This document shows, piece by piece, positions 34,250 to 43,479 of a stretch of 54,292 bases of DNA; position 1 is the stretch's first letter, and each line of letters begins with the position of its first letter. The notes under the pieces were generated by a model. It ran no database searches. It saw nothing but the letters and a program-made list of their open reading frames with translations, and had not been told where the DNA came from. The position numbers and the translations under genes were made by a program. The stretch spans positions 1 through 54,292 of the forward strand of contig NZ_JABTCG010000010.1 of the NCBI RefSeq assembly GCF_014610845.1, given 5' to 3'. Source of the DNA: Maribacter arenosus. GTDB lineage: Bacteria > Bacteroidota > Bacteroidia > Flavobacteriales > Flavobacteriaceae.

Positions 34250-37008
34250 GTATTTCTTTTTCGGATTTTGAGGTAGAAAAATATACCCACAAGCAGAACA
34301 ATTACACCAATCAATAGCCAGGACCAATTATAGGTAGATGATAGGGGAGCGGTATTTCCTGAAATCACAAAACCGGACCAATAATACGGATGTGAAAAAC
34401 TGTTTTGTCGGTTGACGTTTAAAAATTCGACCTGTGCTTTTTGTAAAGCTACATCCTTGGCATCTCCCTTGGAAAGATTTTTATAGAAACCATGCATTAA
34501 ATCGGTAGTACTGGCATCGTTGATCTTCCACAAAGTACTGGCAATGCTCGCCGCCCCGCTATAAAAGAATCCTCTTGCCAAGCTCATAAAACCTTCGCCC
34601 CGTTTAAGATCCCCTATACCACTTTCACACGCACTCAAGGTTACTAAATCGGCATCTACTTTCAGGTTGTACAGGTCGGCAACATAGAGCAGGTTTTCCA
34701 TTGCGTTTTCGCTCTGTGAAAAGGCCAAATAGGAATATTCCGGAGCCCTGTCGTCAAAAATGGCATGTGTGGCCAAATGAACGATCCCAAAAGAGGATAG
34801 ATGGGATTTAAAGTTTAAGAGGGACGCCTCTTTATCGATAAAGGAACGGCCGTTGAAAGAAGTCAATATCTGCGCCACTTCTTTTTTATTGTTTGGCAAA
34901 GGCAGTAATTTTCCCCGGTCCGCATTGCTCACATTTACGGTACCATCAAAACTTGGGGCAAAGGCCAAAACAGTATGTTGCTTTGGCTGCCGTTGTCGTA
35001 ATTCCGAAAGCAGTGTGGCCGAATTGACATAGCTGATGGCATGTTTTTCGGCCAAATAGCTAACGTCTTCGGGTGACGTGTTCAAAGCGGCGAAAGGGAT
35101 ATAGTTCAAGAGGCCATCGGTAATGATGATAAGTTTCCTTTGGTCTTCAGATGTTAAGATGGGTTCTAGCAAGCGCGCATATAATTCATAGGTGGCACTG
35201 CCCAATGCTGCTACATTTGATTTTGGATTGGAAAGCATTCGATGAATCGATTTGAGCTTATTTTCAAAGGCTGCATCAATCTCTATTTTTTCAATTCGCG
35301 ATGCATTTTTGTCGACAACTAATGTATAAATGGCTTCATTTCCATAAAAATAGCTGATGAGCAATTCGTCCCTATCTAGCGTTTTTTTAAAATCATCTAA
35401 ATCGGTCGTATTGCGACCGTATCTTAAACGATAATATTCAGGATACGTTTTGGACATCGATTCCATAAGGTTTCTCTGTTGCTCTGTTAAATCAAAAATT
35501 GTACTCCTAAGTGGCTCTTTTTCATTGGACTCGATTAGCAATTCCTTTTTCAATGTGGTAATCTCAGAACGGAGTATGCGTTCTTTCTCCAAAAGCGAAT
35601 CGGGTACCTGCGCAAATTTGTCAGCTTTAGCGGCCATTAGGGCTTCTAACAACAAGACCGATTTGCTTTTTTCCATAAAAAAAAAGGCTTTTGTAACATG
35701 TTCTGCTTTGCCAGTTTTTTTGAATAATGAATAATTGGCCTCAAGGGCTGATTCAAACAAGGGAAAAGTCTTTTCTATCAGGTTGATCTTATCTGAACTA
35801 TATTGGTAATCGGATTTAAGACTGTCTAATGTGCTAACTGCTAATAATGACACCGTGTTAACCTCATTGTGTTTTTTCATATTGAGCAATGAGTTCGTTT
35901 TTAGGGCCATTAACTCCAGATAGGTCGTGCCAAATTTACTTGGTAAGATTTCCAGTCCTTGATCAGCCGCCATAAGTGCGTTTTTAAAATCTTTGGCAAA
36001 AACCAGAATATTTCCTCTTTCAAGATATATGTTGGCCAATGTCTCACTGTTCGTTTGTTCAGTGTGCTCAAGATAGGCATCAAAGGCAGAGTCAATTTCG
36101 CTCAAGGCACCTTCTATATTATTGCTTTCGTACTCCAACTTAGCACTTGTTCGGTGAAACAATTCTTTAAAGTGTGGGCTTCTATCCAAATGTATTTCCA
36201 TTAATGCCAAATAGTAGCGTGCACTGTCTTTCTTTGAAAGTACCAAATAGTTATCAGCCAAGTTATTGGCAACATTTATGATTCTGTTCGGGTTGTTGTT
36301 TAGCTTTAAGGCATCTGTGAGTGTCATTTTCAAATAGGAGTTGGCCTGCTTATAATCTCCTTGTTCGGTAAGAACTTCTGCCAACAATGCATAGTTGATA
36401 TTTAAACTGTTGAGATTTTCAGGAGTTACCTTCTTTATCAATGTTATTATTCTAAGGTAGTAGTCCTTTGCCAGGTCGAACTTGTCCTCTAACTGATATA
36501 TTTTAGCCAAGAAACTTATCGAATTAGAAAGTAGTTCAAAATGATCCGTTGTAAGTGATTCAGGCGAGTAATTTTGATAAGAGTTCTTTATTTCATTGAA
36601 ATAGGACTTTGCCCTGTTATTGTTTCCTAGTTTAAAATAATAATTACCCTTATCGGCTCGTATTGAATTACGGTATAAAAGTGCATCTTCTAGGTTTTGC
36701 AAGAATGAGGATTCTTCCTTTGCAATTTGATCAATTTTTTGAAGATTTTTCCGAATGCCGTTAAGGTCATAAAAATATCCCAGATGCCGGTTTGAAGTGA
36801 TTAGCATGTCAAGAACGGTCAGGGTATCCTTTTCGTCCAAAGCTAGTTGTTCTATTTTTTTGAAATAGTATTGTCCGGAGTCTTTTTGTACGCCATAATG
36901 GGTATAACCTTTTTCCAAGAGCATATTGATCTTGTTTTTATACGCGTTTTGCTGACCTAGCGTGGCAAAAAAAGACAATAATATAGGGATGATAAGTAAG
37001 CGCCTCAT
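34246..37008 (-). CDS. Membrane-anchored TPR-CHAT (caspase-like) protein
   Basis: 920 aa. Signal peptide (MRRLLIIPILLSFFATLGQQ), many TPR-like helices (residues about 20-480), a coiled linker, then a CHAT domain (about 560-890). The caspase-type dyad is present: H748 in LATHAIFD and C794 in TLSACESGIGD. A single helix near the C-terminus (WSWLLIGVIVLLVGIFFYL) with a basic tail should hold it in the inner membrane with the peptidase outside. CHAT proteins are caspase-clan peptidases. The sigma/TPR operon is convergent. A shared-element copy precedes it. Confidence 0.92.
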   Translation of the reverse strand: MRRLLIIPILLSFFATLGQQNAYKNKINMLLEKGYTHYGVQKDSGQYYFKKIEQLALDEKDTLTVLDMLITSNRHLGYFYDLNGIRKNLQKIDQIAKEESSFLQNLEDALLYRNSIRADKGNYYFKLGNNNRAKSYFNEIKNSYQNYSPESLTTDHFELLSNSISFLAKIYQLEDKFDLAKDYYLRIITLIKKVTPENLNSLNINYALLAEVLTEQGDYKQANSYLKMTLTDALKLNNNPNRIINVANNLADNYLVLSKKDSARYYLALMEIHLDRSPHFKELFHRTSAKLEYESNNIEGALSEIDSAFDAYLEHTEQTNSETLANIYLERGNILVFAKDFKNALMAADQGLEILPSKFGTTYLELMALKTNSLLNMKKHNEVNTVSLLAVSTLDSLKSDYQYSSDKINLIEKTFPLFESALEANYSLFKKTGKAEHVTKAFFFMEKSKSVLLLEALMAAKADKFAQVPDSLLEKERILRSEITTLKKELLIESNEKEPLRSTIFDLTEQQRNLMESMSKTYPEYYRLRYGRNTTDLDDFKKTLDRDELLISYFYGNEAIYTLVVDKNASRIEKIEIDAAFENKLKSIHRMLSNPKSNVAALGSATYELYARLLEPILTSEDQRKLIIITDGLLNYIPFAALNTSPEDVSYLAEKHAISYVNSATLLSELRQRQPKQHTVLAFAPSFDGTVNVSNADRGKLLPLPNNKKEVAQILTSFNGRSFIDKEASLLNFKSHLSSFGIVHLATHAIFDDRAPEYSYLAFSQSENAMENLLYVADLYNLKVDADLVTLSACESGIGDLKRGEGFMSLARGFFYSGAASIASTLWKINDASTTDLMHGFYKNLSKGDAKDVALQKAQVEFLNVNRQNSFSHPYYWSGFVISGNTAPLSSTYNWSWLLIGVIVLLVGIFFYLKIRKRNT

Positions 37009-37013
37009 AATAG

Positions 37014-37086
37014 TAAGTGCGACTTAGATCTTTAATCATTGAATTAGTATGAAGTTAAATTCAACGATTTTTCTAAGTCGCACTTA
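37014..37086. repeat. 15-bp perfect inverted repeat around the CHAT promoter region
   Basis: Arms TAAGTGCGACTTAGA (37,014-37,028) and TCTAAGTCGCACTTA (37,072-37,086), 43 nt apart. Shared-element copy 10 lies inside the loop. It fills the gap between the CHAT start and the next gene. There is no T tract, so a plain terminator is unlikely. Confidence 0.85.
37030..37059 (-). promoter_or_regulatory. Shared element copy 10, variant, before the CHAT gene
   Basis: TTTAACTT, 15 nt, ATTAAAG on the minus strand, 21 nt before the ATG. The spacing and right half match the other copies exactly; the left half differs at two positions. It may be a weaker site. Confidence 0.5.
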
Positions 37087-37109
37087 AGATAAATAAAATA
37101 CTTCTCTAT

Positions 37110-37715
37110 CTATTTAACTAAATAGTTTCTTTCTTCTATTCCTTGAGAATTAAAGGCCTGCACTTGAATAGCAGCAACTGAACCTTGTTGACCATTTATC
37201 ATAAGCTTGCTGAAATTGATTTGGCCTGCACTATCAGGCAGAGTGCTCAAGTCATCAATTGTTCCTCCACCAATTGTGTTACCATTATCATCCAAGAATA
37301 TAATACGTATTTTTTCAACAGAAACGTCTGTAAGAATATATTCCAATCCCGAGAAATCACAGTTGCGCGGTCTGGGACAGGGAGGGGGTGGTGGTGGAAG
37401 TCTAAGACCAACTTGTTCCAATGAAAATACGCCTTGTAGTTCATCATTTAGCATGATACGTTGCTCTTTTGCAGCTTCAAGATCAGTCTGGGTGTTCTGG
37501 TCGCCTTGGTTGTTGTTAATGATATCTTCGAGTTCTTGAATTTTTATATCCAAAATTTCAATTTCATCATCGAGATATATACTATAAAGGTCACCTTCAT
37601 AGACGTAGTTTTTTTCGGTAAAATTAATGTCATGACCGCCATGACCATGGAAGTCTTTTATACATGAAGAAACTAAAAATGTTAAGAGGACTCCAAATAA
37701 TAATTTTGTTTTCAT
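37110..37715 (-). CDS. Lipoprotein with coiled coil and proline run
   Basis: 201 aa. Lipobox VSSC (Cys18), a His-rich stretch (HGHGGH), a coiled-coil segment (EIEILDIKIQELEDIINN, about 50-95), seven prolines with two cysteines (PPPPPPPCPRPRNC), then a beta-type C-terminal domain (IRIIFLDDNGNTIGGGTIDD). No family recognised. It is the gene just upstream of CHAT on the same strand, but the inverted repeat and promoter-like element between them suggest separate transcription. Confidence 0.72.
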   Translation of the reverse strand: MKTKLLFGVLLTFLVSSCIKDFHGHGGHDINFTEKNYVYEGDLYSIYLDDEIEILDIKIQELEDIINNNQGDQNTQTDLEAAKEQRIMLNDELQGVFSLEQVGLRLPPPPPPCPRPRNCDFSGLEYILTDVSVEKIRIIFLDDNGNTIGGGTIDDLSTLPDSAGQINFSKLMINGQQGSVAAIQVQAFNSQGIEERNYLVK

Positions 37716-37876
37716 AATTCAAGTTTTAATGGTTAATATTAATGATTAAGTTTTTAGCTATTGATTATTATATTTTTTAATGTTGAATAATTAAGATAGT
37801 GATATGTTCTTCGTTGTGACCTAGGTTTAAGTGATGGCATGGCCATGTCTACATCTTAAAAATGACTGTTTGGTAT

Positions 37877-38329
37877 TCATGGTTTGGTGCTGATTTTTTC
37901 TTTTTCAACTTTAATCGTTATAAAATATTTCCCTTTCTTACGGTATTCTGTTTTTTGATTATAAGATACCCCTTTTAAATATATTTTATAGTCTAAATAG
38001 GTAGCTGTATCGGTCAAGGGTATTTCGTTTCTGCGGAATAAGTCGCCATGGCTAAGCATAAATGATCTGGCTTTATCGACTTTTAATTCAATGGTGGCGC
38101 GTCCTGCCCAAATACAAGTTGCTCTAGGGGGGCATCTTGATTCTTCGATTAAATCGGCGAATTGAAATACCAATATAGTTCCCTTATCATTAAGCGTAGC
38201 CAGGCTATCGAAGGGAATACTGACTTCTTCACCGAGCTTAAAACTTTGGTTCTCTTTTTTGCTTGTTGGCACCGAAATAGTAAAAACAACCATGCTTAAA
38301 AGAAAGTAACTGAGTTTCATAATTTTCAT
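37877..38329 (-). CDS. Small secreted protein with CP..C.WAG motif
   Basis: 150 aa. Hydrophobic N-terminus acting as a signal peptide, then a beta-rich domain with ESRCPPRATCIWAGRATIEL. This Cys-Pro/Cys-x-Trp-Ala-Gly block occurs in many small bacterial secreted proteins that I know only as hypothetical. The Cys pair probably forms a disulfide. The start may be the second Met (codon 4). Function unknown. It lies 43 nt downstream of the OmpA gene on the same strand. Confidence 0.7.
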   Translation of the reverse strand: MKIMKLSYFLLSMVVFTISVPTSKKENQSFKLGEEVSIPFDSLATLNDKGTILVFQFADLIEESRCPPRATCIWAGRATIELKVDKARSFMLSHGDLFRRNEIPLTDTATYLDYKIYLKGVSYNQKTEYRKKGKYFITIKVEKEKISTKP

Positions 38330-38372
38330 TTTTTAGCGTGTACTCCCAACTGAAGTATAAGCAATACATTAA

Positions 38373-40025
38373 TTAATAAGGCGTCACCAAAATCTCTACC
38401 CTTCTGTTTTTTGCCCTATTTTTCTCGGAATCGTTTTCTACCAATGGTTTTTCTTCCCCATGGCCCCGCTCTTTCCATTTAAAATTCTGGCTTGGCAAAA
38501 GTTTCTTTAATTCCGCAGAAACGCTTTTGGCGCGAGCCAGGGACAGTTTTTTATTGCTTTCTGCACTGCCCACATTATCGGTATGACCTTCGACGATGAC
38601 ATTGCCTTTTTTAAGCACGGAAATGCTTTCTACCAATTTTTTCAATGCTTCCATACCTTCAGGCTTTAATTCCGATTTGCCGGTATCAAAAAGTACCTGA
38701 CTGTCCAGATTCAAGCGTACGGCCGATCCGATAGCTGCAATGGCATCCACGTCTGCCCCGGGGATTCCACTTGAAGTCTCAAGGTCAGTCAACCTAACAT
38801 AATAGTAAAGTTCATCACGCTCTACAAAATCATGGATATCGACCTCGGCGACCCCTCCTGATATTTTGCCGACAGTGATCCAAGTTTTGCCATCTTTAGA
38901 AATGTCAAGATTGGTGGGTTCAATTTGCCCCAGTTCAAATATATAGAGATCTGGGCCGTTCACATCGACCAAGGCATTGTCTTCGAACTTTACCACGAGC
39001 CTTCCTTTTAGTCCCATGCTGTGGACATTCATTGCTGAATTCATCCCCGTAGTATAGGCATCGGGTTCGCCTAGACTGAAGGTAGCGGTTTTTTTATTTT
39101 CGGGATGATACATATCAATAACCTGATCGGCAAAGGAGAGTTTACCCAGGGGTAAATACACAGCCTTTCCCCTGTTGCCAAAGTAGGTCATGCCTACTTC
39201 ATCTCCAAAATAAAGGTCTGGATTCATTTTTTCAAAGGATTGCTTTGCGTTGGTAACTTCCTGTTTCTTGGTTGCCCAGCGTTTTTTGATCCTTTCAAAT
39301 TCATTGCCCTGCATTTGGGCATACTTATACGTGATCTTATTTTCGGCCGCCATTTTTTCGAGGTCGCTACTTTCTATCATCTGTTGCAATTTGTCCAGTT
39401 CCGCTGTGTTGTGTAGATTGCTGTTGGCTTTTGTAAAGGCCCGCATCATCTCCATTTCTTCATCGGTCATCTTCCCTTTTGGGGGCAATTCTTTTTTTGG
39501 ACTGGCTTTCTTTGTAGTTTCCGTCATCTTGTCGATGGTTTCCTGGTCTATATCCAGCACCTGAAAACTATTCTGACCGGTTATGGAATCTACTTTCTTT
39601 AGTTTGCCTATGGTGGCCTCTACCCCCGATTCGGCATTGAGTTTTTGAAAAGCGGCGGTAAGGTCGTCCATGTTGCCGCTCAATCTTCTATGGCGTTTTT
39701 CCTCTGCTTTGCCTTCCATTTTTTCCCGTTGAATGGCCTCGGCCATCAAGGCCTCCAGCATCTTTACCATACCCGATGAATCGGCGGGCATATTTTCCAT
39801 TTCCTTTAATTTTTGCAGGTATTCCGCCTTTAGCTCTTCATCGGCACCGACAGATTCCAGGAATGCCTCGGTGGTTTCGCCAAAGGTATTTGGCGCTTGT
39901 CTTGGTGTGGTCGTTTCTTCGGTCACCTTGGTAGTTGTATCCGTAACGTCTTTGCCCTGCTCCTTGGGATCGGGTTTGCATGAGGAAAGTAATAAGGCCA
40001 GGCAAAATAGTATTCGATATTTCAT
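38373..40025 (-). CDS. OmpA-family lipoprotein with middle binding-type domain
   Basis: 550 aa. Lipobox LSSC (Cys15), a long helical, Lys/Glu/Met-rich region (about 20-275), a beta domain (about 285-430: YFGNRGKAVYLPLGKLSFAD, DGKTWITVGKISGGVAEVDI, GADVDAIAAIGS) similar to galactose-binding-like folds, and a C-terminal OmpA domain (about 440-550: VIVEGHTDNVGSAESNKKLS, RAKNRRVEILV) that binds peptidoglycan. Its ATG shares one base with the stop of the preceding gene (TAATG), so the two are coupled. Confidence 0.88.
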   Translation of the reverse strand: MKYRILFCLALLLSSCKPDPKEQGKDVTDTTTKVTEETTTPRQAPNTFGETTEAFLESVGADEELKAEYLQKLKEMENMPADSSGMVKMLEALMAEAIQREKMEGKAEEKRHRRLSGNMDDLTAAFQKLNAESGVEATIGKLKKVDSITGQNSFQVLDIDQETIDKMTETTKKASPKKELPPKGKMTDEEMEMMRAFTKANSNLHNTAELDKLQQMIESSDLEKMAAENKITYKYAQMQGNEFERIKKRWATKKQEVTNAKQSFEKMNPDLYFGDEVGMTYFGNRGKAVYLPLGKLSFADQVIDMYHPENKKTATFSLGEPDAYTTGMNSAMNVHSMGLKGRLVVKFEDNALVDVNGPDLYIFELGQIEPTNLDISKDGKTWITVGKISGGVAEVDIHDFVERDELYYYVRLTDLETSSGIPGADVDAIAAIGSAVRLNLDSQVLFDTGKSELKPEGMEALKKLVESISVLKKGNVIVEGHTDNVGSAESNKKLSLARAKSVSAELKKLLPSQNFKWKERGHGEEKPLVENDSEKNRAKNRRVEILVTPY

Positions 40026-42244
40026 TATTTGTTCCTTTTATATTTATCCTTCATAAATGAATAATAGATAAAACCGGCATTGCTATACCAATTTTCAAAA
40101 CCGAGCATGGTCTCGCATCTATCTATTTCAAGGAGGATTTCATAGAGATCGGCTATCATTTCTTCATATTTTTGTTCATAAGTGATATCAAATCTCTGCA
40201 TTGCCTTAAGAACTTTAATTTTCTCATTCTGCCAAGTCAGACCAACCACCCCATGGATGGATGAAACATCATCACCATATTTTATTTTATAATCTGTATA
40301 ACGGTCCAAGTTTGCTGTAATTATTCGCAATTGTTCCAGCAGGAATCTTCTTTCGTCTAATTGGGCATAGGCTTTTTTTAAGCACTCACAACCTGCCTTT
40401 TTATTGGCATCATTCCTGTCCCTTGGTCCTCTTGAACTTCCCGGGCCTCCAGAACCCGGACCATTCCCATCTCCTGGGTTTCCCGGTCCTCCTGCTTCTC
40501 CGGGACCAGGACCCTTGCCCTCTTCAGGGTTTCTTGATCCTCCTGAACCGCCAGTATTACTAGGGTTGTTGTTGGACATGGAAGAGGAGCCGGCTGCGCC
40601 TCCATTTCCTGAACTGCTAAAGTCATTGTCTATTTCGTTTGTTGTCGCGTTTTGAGATTGCTCTTTCGGCTCCCCGGGCCTTGAAGATCCTTCAGAAGAT
40701 CCACCGGTAAATGGGTTTTGTAATGGTGCATTGGCATCAATTTTTCTTGGATCTATTTTTGATGGTGCATTAGGATAATCACCAGCATCTATAAGGGTTC
40801 CATTTTTATCGTACAGTGGTTGTTTTATGGATTGTGGTCCTTGCTGTTGCTGCCCTTGCATAACAGGCCGCATTATTGGTAAACCTGTGTTGAGGTCAAT
40901 TTTTCGTGGCGCATCAGGAAATTCCTCGGGATATTTTAAATGCCCATTACGATCATAAGTCGGATTTGATTGGCTGGAATTAGCACCATTATCTATATAG
41001 GGATTTTTGGCATTCCCTTTACCAGAGGTGCTAATATGGGTTGGTGCTTTGGGAAAGTCCCCAGCATTTATTAAATTTCCATTTTGGTCGTAACGAGGTA
41101 GCTGTAAGCTTTCCTTTTCGGAGGATGGCATTTCTCCCGGTCCATTATCAGGTTTGTCATTGGAATTATCTCCAGCCGCATCCATAGGTTGGAATTCATC
41201 CTGATTTTTTGACCCTTCGTTGGATTCATTTCTAGAATTAGGATTATCATTCCCATTCCGATCATTACCATTACCAGAGGAATTGTTTTCATTTGGATCT
41301 CTATTTGTATATGAGCTTAGGCAAGAGGAAGGTAATCTGGGTTGACCAGCAGGATCCATATCGACGTCCGAACCTTTTTCCATTTCATCCAGATAATTTT
41401 TCATATCATCCATTCCTTGTTGAAGTGCATTCAATGCACTGGCATAATCATCCATTTTGAAGATTACCTCCATAAATTCATCGCTATTTTTCATTGCATT
41501 CACTATGGCTTGTTGAAAACCCGCGGAATTTGATCTTCTGGCATTGCTATAAATCACTGTTTGGCTTAAAAAAAATATGATTAATAGCAGAGTACTTTTG
41601 TTGGATTTCTTTTTTATTAAAATAAAGAGCAATAAAATGGCTATTATTGCCAGTAATCCTACTATGTAGTATAGCATATTATGATTTTCCTGACTTCCAT
41701 TACTTTCAACCAATTCAGCGCCATCACTTGATTTTAATGAGGTATTTGCAATTGAATTTGTGTTATCTACTGCATAAAAGATATCTGATTTTGGCATCAA
41801 TGCACCACTTGTCCATACAGCTAGATTAAATGGCACATTGACTTCCGAACTGGTGAGTATTATGCCGAATTTTTCAGCGGTATCAAATGAGATTTGATAA
41901 ATACCATTTGAGGTCTTGCCACTTCTTTTAACATCCTTCCAGTTGTTTTTTACGATGTCTATTTTTATTTCTTGACCTGGATCTTCGGTTATTACCGTCA
42001 CCATAATTCGCTCAACAACTTTTGATATTTCAGCCTTGAATCTTAGACTATCCGGCTCTGTTTCCCCCTCCATATAGGCAGAAATGACTTTTTCATTTTG
42101 GGGATCGGGCGAGAAGATTAAGTTATAGGTGTTTTTCTTTACATCTAACTCAGGAATAATTATTTTGTCATTTTGAGAAAAAGCGCTTGATGAAAACACA
42201 AAAACCAGTACCGTGCCAATCCAAAATTTTATGATCTCTTTCAT
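40025..42244 (-). CDS. Large low-complexity membrane protein with three internal repeats
   Basis: 739 aa from the Met that gives a clean signal peptide (MKEIIKFWIGTVLVFVFSSS); a Met six codons earlier is weaker. An N-terminal strand domain is followed by two membrane helices (about 195-240), then a long Asn/Ser/Gly/Pro-rich region. That region contains three imperfect copies of YDxNGxLIxAGDYPxAPxKI and a Gly-Pro-rich tract. The C-terminal domain is helical (CECLKKAYAQLDERRFLLEQ). No family recognised. It is coupled to the OmpA gene. Confidence 0.72.
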   Translation of the reverse strand: MKEIIKFWIGTVLVFVFSSSAFSQNDKIIIPELDVKKNTYNLIFSPDPQNEKVISAYMEGETEPDSLRFKAEISKVVERIMVTVITEDPGQEIKIDIVKNNWKDVKRSGKTSNGIYQISFDTAEKFGIILTSSEVNVPFNLAVWTSGALMPKSDIFYAVDNTNSIANTSLKSSDGAELVESNGSQENHNMLYYIVGLLAIIAILLLFILIKKKSNKSTLLLIIFFLSQTVIYSNARRSNSAGFQQAIVNAMKNSDEFMEVIFKMDDYASALNALQQGMDDMKNYLDEMEKGSDVDMDPAGQPRLPSSCLSSYTNRDPNENNSSGNGNDRNGNDNPNSRNESNEGSKNQDEFQPMDAAGDNSNDKPDNGPGEMPSSEKESLQLPRYDQNGNLINAGDFPKAPTHISTSGKGNAKNPYIDNGANSSQSNPTYDRNGHLKYPEEFPDAPRKIDLNTGLPIMRPVMQGQQQQGPQSIKQPLYDKNGTLIDAGDYPNAPSKIDPRKIDANAPLQNPFTGGSSEGSSRPGEPKEQSQNATTNEIDNDFSSSGNGGAAGSSSMSNNNPSNTGGSGGSRNPEEGKGPGPGEAGGPGNPGDGNGPGSGGPGSSRGPRDRNDANKKAGCECLKKAYAQLDERRFLLEQLRIITANLDRYTDYKIKYGDDVSSIHGVVGLTWQNEKIKVLKAMQRFDITYEQKYEEMIADLYEILLEIDRCETMLGFENWYSNAGFIYYSFMKDKYKRNK

Positions 42245-42423
42245 AGTAAATTGATTTATCATATATGTTTTTTCAATAAATAAATTGTAGATCCAATCAT
42301 TATTTTACCTGGTTTGATTTTTTGCTGTTATGTTCATTGATAAAGAAATGTTAGGATCTGGTTTATTAAGTACCACCACCGGCAAAAGTGCAGGGGTTTT
42401 TTCTCAATACAGTCTTTAAAGTT

Positions 42424-43041
42424 CTATTTCTTGAGCATTTTTTTTAGGTCGTCCGTATCGGAGTAGGGCACCTCCGAAAAGTTAAGATCGGAAACGGTGA
42501 TCAATAGATCCTGCGGGTTGCCCAATTTGTCTTTTTCAAAGTCGTTCTGTACCGTGAAAACGGCTTTGCCGGCCGCTACCCGTTCATCTTCGTCCAGGGA
42601 TACGGTGCCTGACATACTGGCTTCGGGATTTCTATCCAATCGGTTGGCCGCTTGGTTGTAGAAGTTGGTGAACAAATTGCCGTCCTTATCGGGGCGTTTT
42701 AGCTCTGCCAGGACACGGGTAAGGGTATTGGTGTCCACATCATATTCGAGCTGTACGGCCTCACTGCCTTTTATAAGTTTTTTTTCAAAAGTAATCGTGG
42801 CCGTGCGCACCTTGGTTGAGCTATTGCGCGATACCAAGCCGCTTGCTGAGGTATACCCCCAATCTTCCCCGTTGATCCTGCACAAAAAGGTGGTGTTATC
42901 GGCGTTTTTGGCCGTTGTCTTTTCCTTGTTTTCCAAGGAGATTTCTGTTGCGCTTTCCGCAGTGTCCTGTGCTTTTTTAGGGGTCTCCCCACAGGAGATT
43001 AAAAGGGCTAGGAAGAAGATACTGCCAACGAATTTTTTCAT
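42424..43041 (-). CDS. Lipoprotein of unknown function
   Basis: 205 aa. Lipobox LISC (Cys17), a Lys/Thr/Glu linker, then a beta-rich domain (FLCRINGEDWGYTSASGLV; ASMSGTVSLDEDERVAAGKAVFTVQND; DLLITVSDLNFSEVPY). The pattern of a short N-terminal INGEDW block is common in flavobacterial lipoproteins that bind the envelope, but no family is certain. It starts 25 nt after the next gene upstream, so both probably belong to one transcript led by shared-element copy 7. Confidence 0.72.
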   Translation of the reverse strand: MKKFVGSIFFLALLISCGETPKKAQDTAESATEISLENKEKTTAKNADNTTFLCRINGEDWGYTSASGLVSRNSSTKVRTATITFEKKLIKGSEAVQLEYDVDTNTLTRVLAELKRPDKDGNLFTNFYNQAANRLDRNPEASMSGTVSLDEDERVAAGKAVFTVQNDFEKDKLGNPQDLLITVSDLNFSEVPYSDTDDLKKMLKK

Positions 43042-43066
43042 GGGAAATTTTTTAAATGAACGTCGA

Positions 43067-43414
43067 TTATTTTATACTATCTTTTTTTGTTTTGAGCAGC
43101 AGTTCTTGGGACATGGCCGTCTGCAGGGAATCCTTACCCTGGGCATCCAACGCTTGGGAATAGCGATGATAGGCATCCCTTAAATCTTGTTTATCGGCCT
43201 CGGGCATATCGCTTTTGTTCACCAGATCCATATAGTTGTTCACCTCTCCATTGCCACCTGTTAGCTCCTCGCCAAAAATGTCCCCTAAGGTGCTTGCCTG
43301 CAGATCCAAAAAGTTATTGGTGACTGGGGATTCCGGTTTGGGATCGGTCTGTGCCTGAGCGAATGTAAGGCCGCCTAAAAAGATTAATACTAGCAGTGTT
43401 TTTAATGTTTTCAT
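43067..43414 (-). CDS. Small secreted protein, paralog 1
   Basis: 115 aa. Signal peptide (MKTLKTLLVLIFLGGLTFAQA), then a helical domain with NNYMDLVNKSDMPEADKQDL, RDAYHRYSQALD and KDSLQTAMSQELL. The gene just upstream encodes a protein with the same pattern (SYLDLVEQANFPPDIKKTIL, LYELSLDPRKKDSL), so the two arose by duplication. Function unknown. Shared-element copy 7 sits 34 nt before the ATG. Confidence 0.75.
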   Translation of the reverse strand: MKTLKTLLVLIFLGGLTFAQAQTDPKPESPVTNNFLDLQASTLGDIFGEELTGGNGEVNNYMDLVNKSDMPEADKQDLRDAYHRYSQALDAQGKDSLQTAMSQELLLKTKKDSIK

Positions 43415-43448
43415 AGTTCTCGTTTTAAGATTTTTACGTGTTGTTACC

Positions 43449-43478
43449 CTTTAATGGAAAGCAATGAAAAAGGTTAAC
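43449..43478 (-). promoter_or_regulatory. Shared element copy 7
   Basis: GTTAACCT, 15 nt, ATTAAAG on the minus strand, 34 nt before the ATG of paralog 1 and beginning 1 nt after the stop codon of paralog 2. Confidence 0.75.
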
Positions 43479-43479
43479 A

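Noticed and set aside
40404-40655. Pro/Gly-rich plus-strand frame
   Set aside because: It is the complement of the Gly-Pro-rich part of the large minus-strand protein; low complexity explains the open frame.
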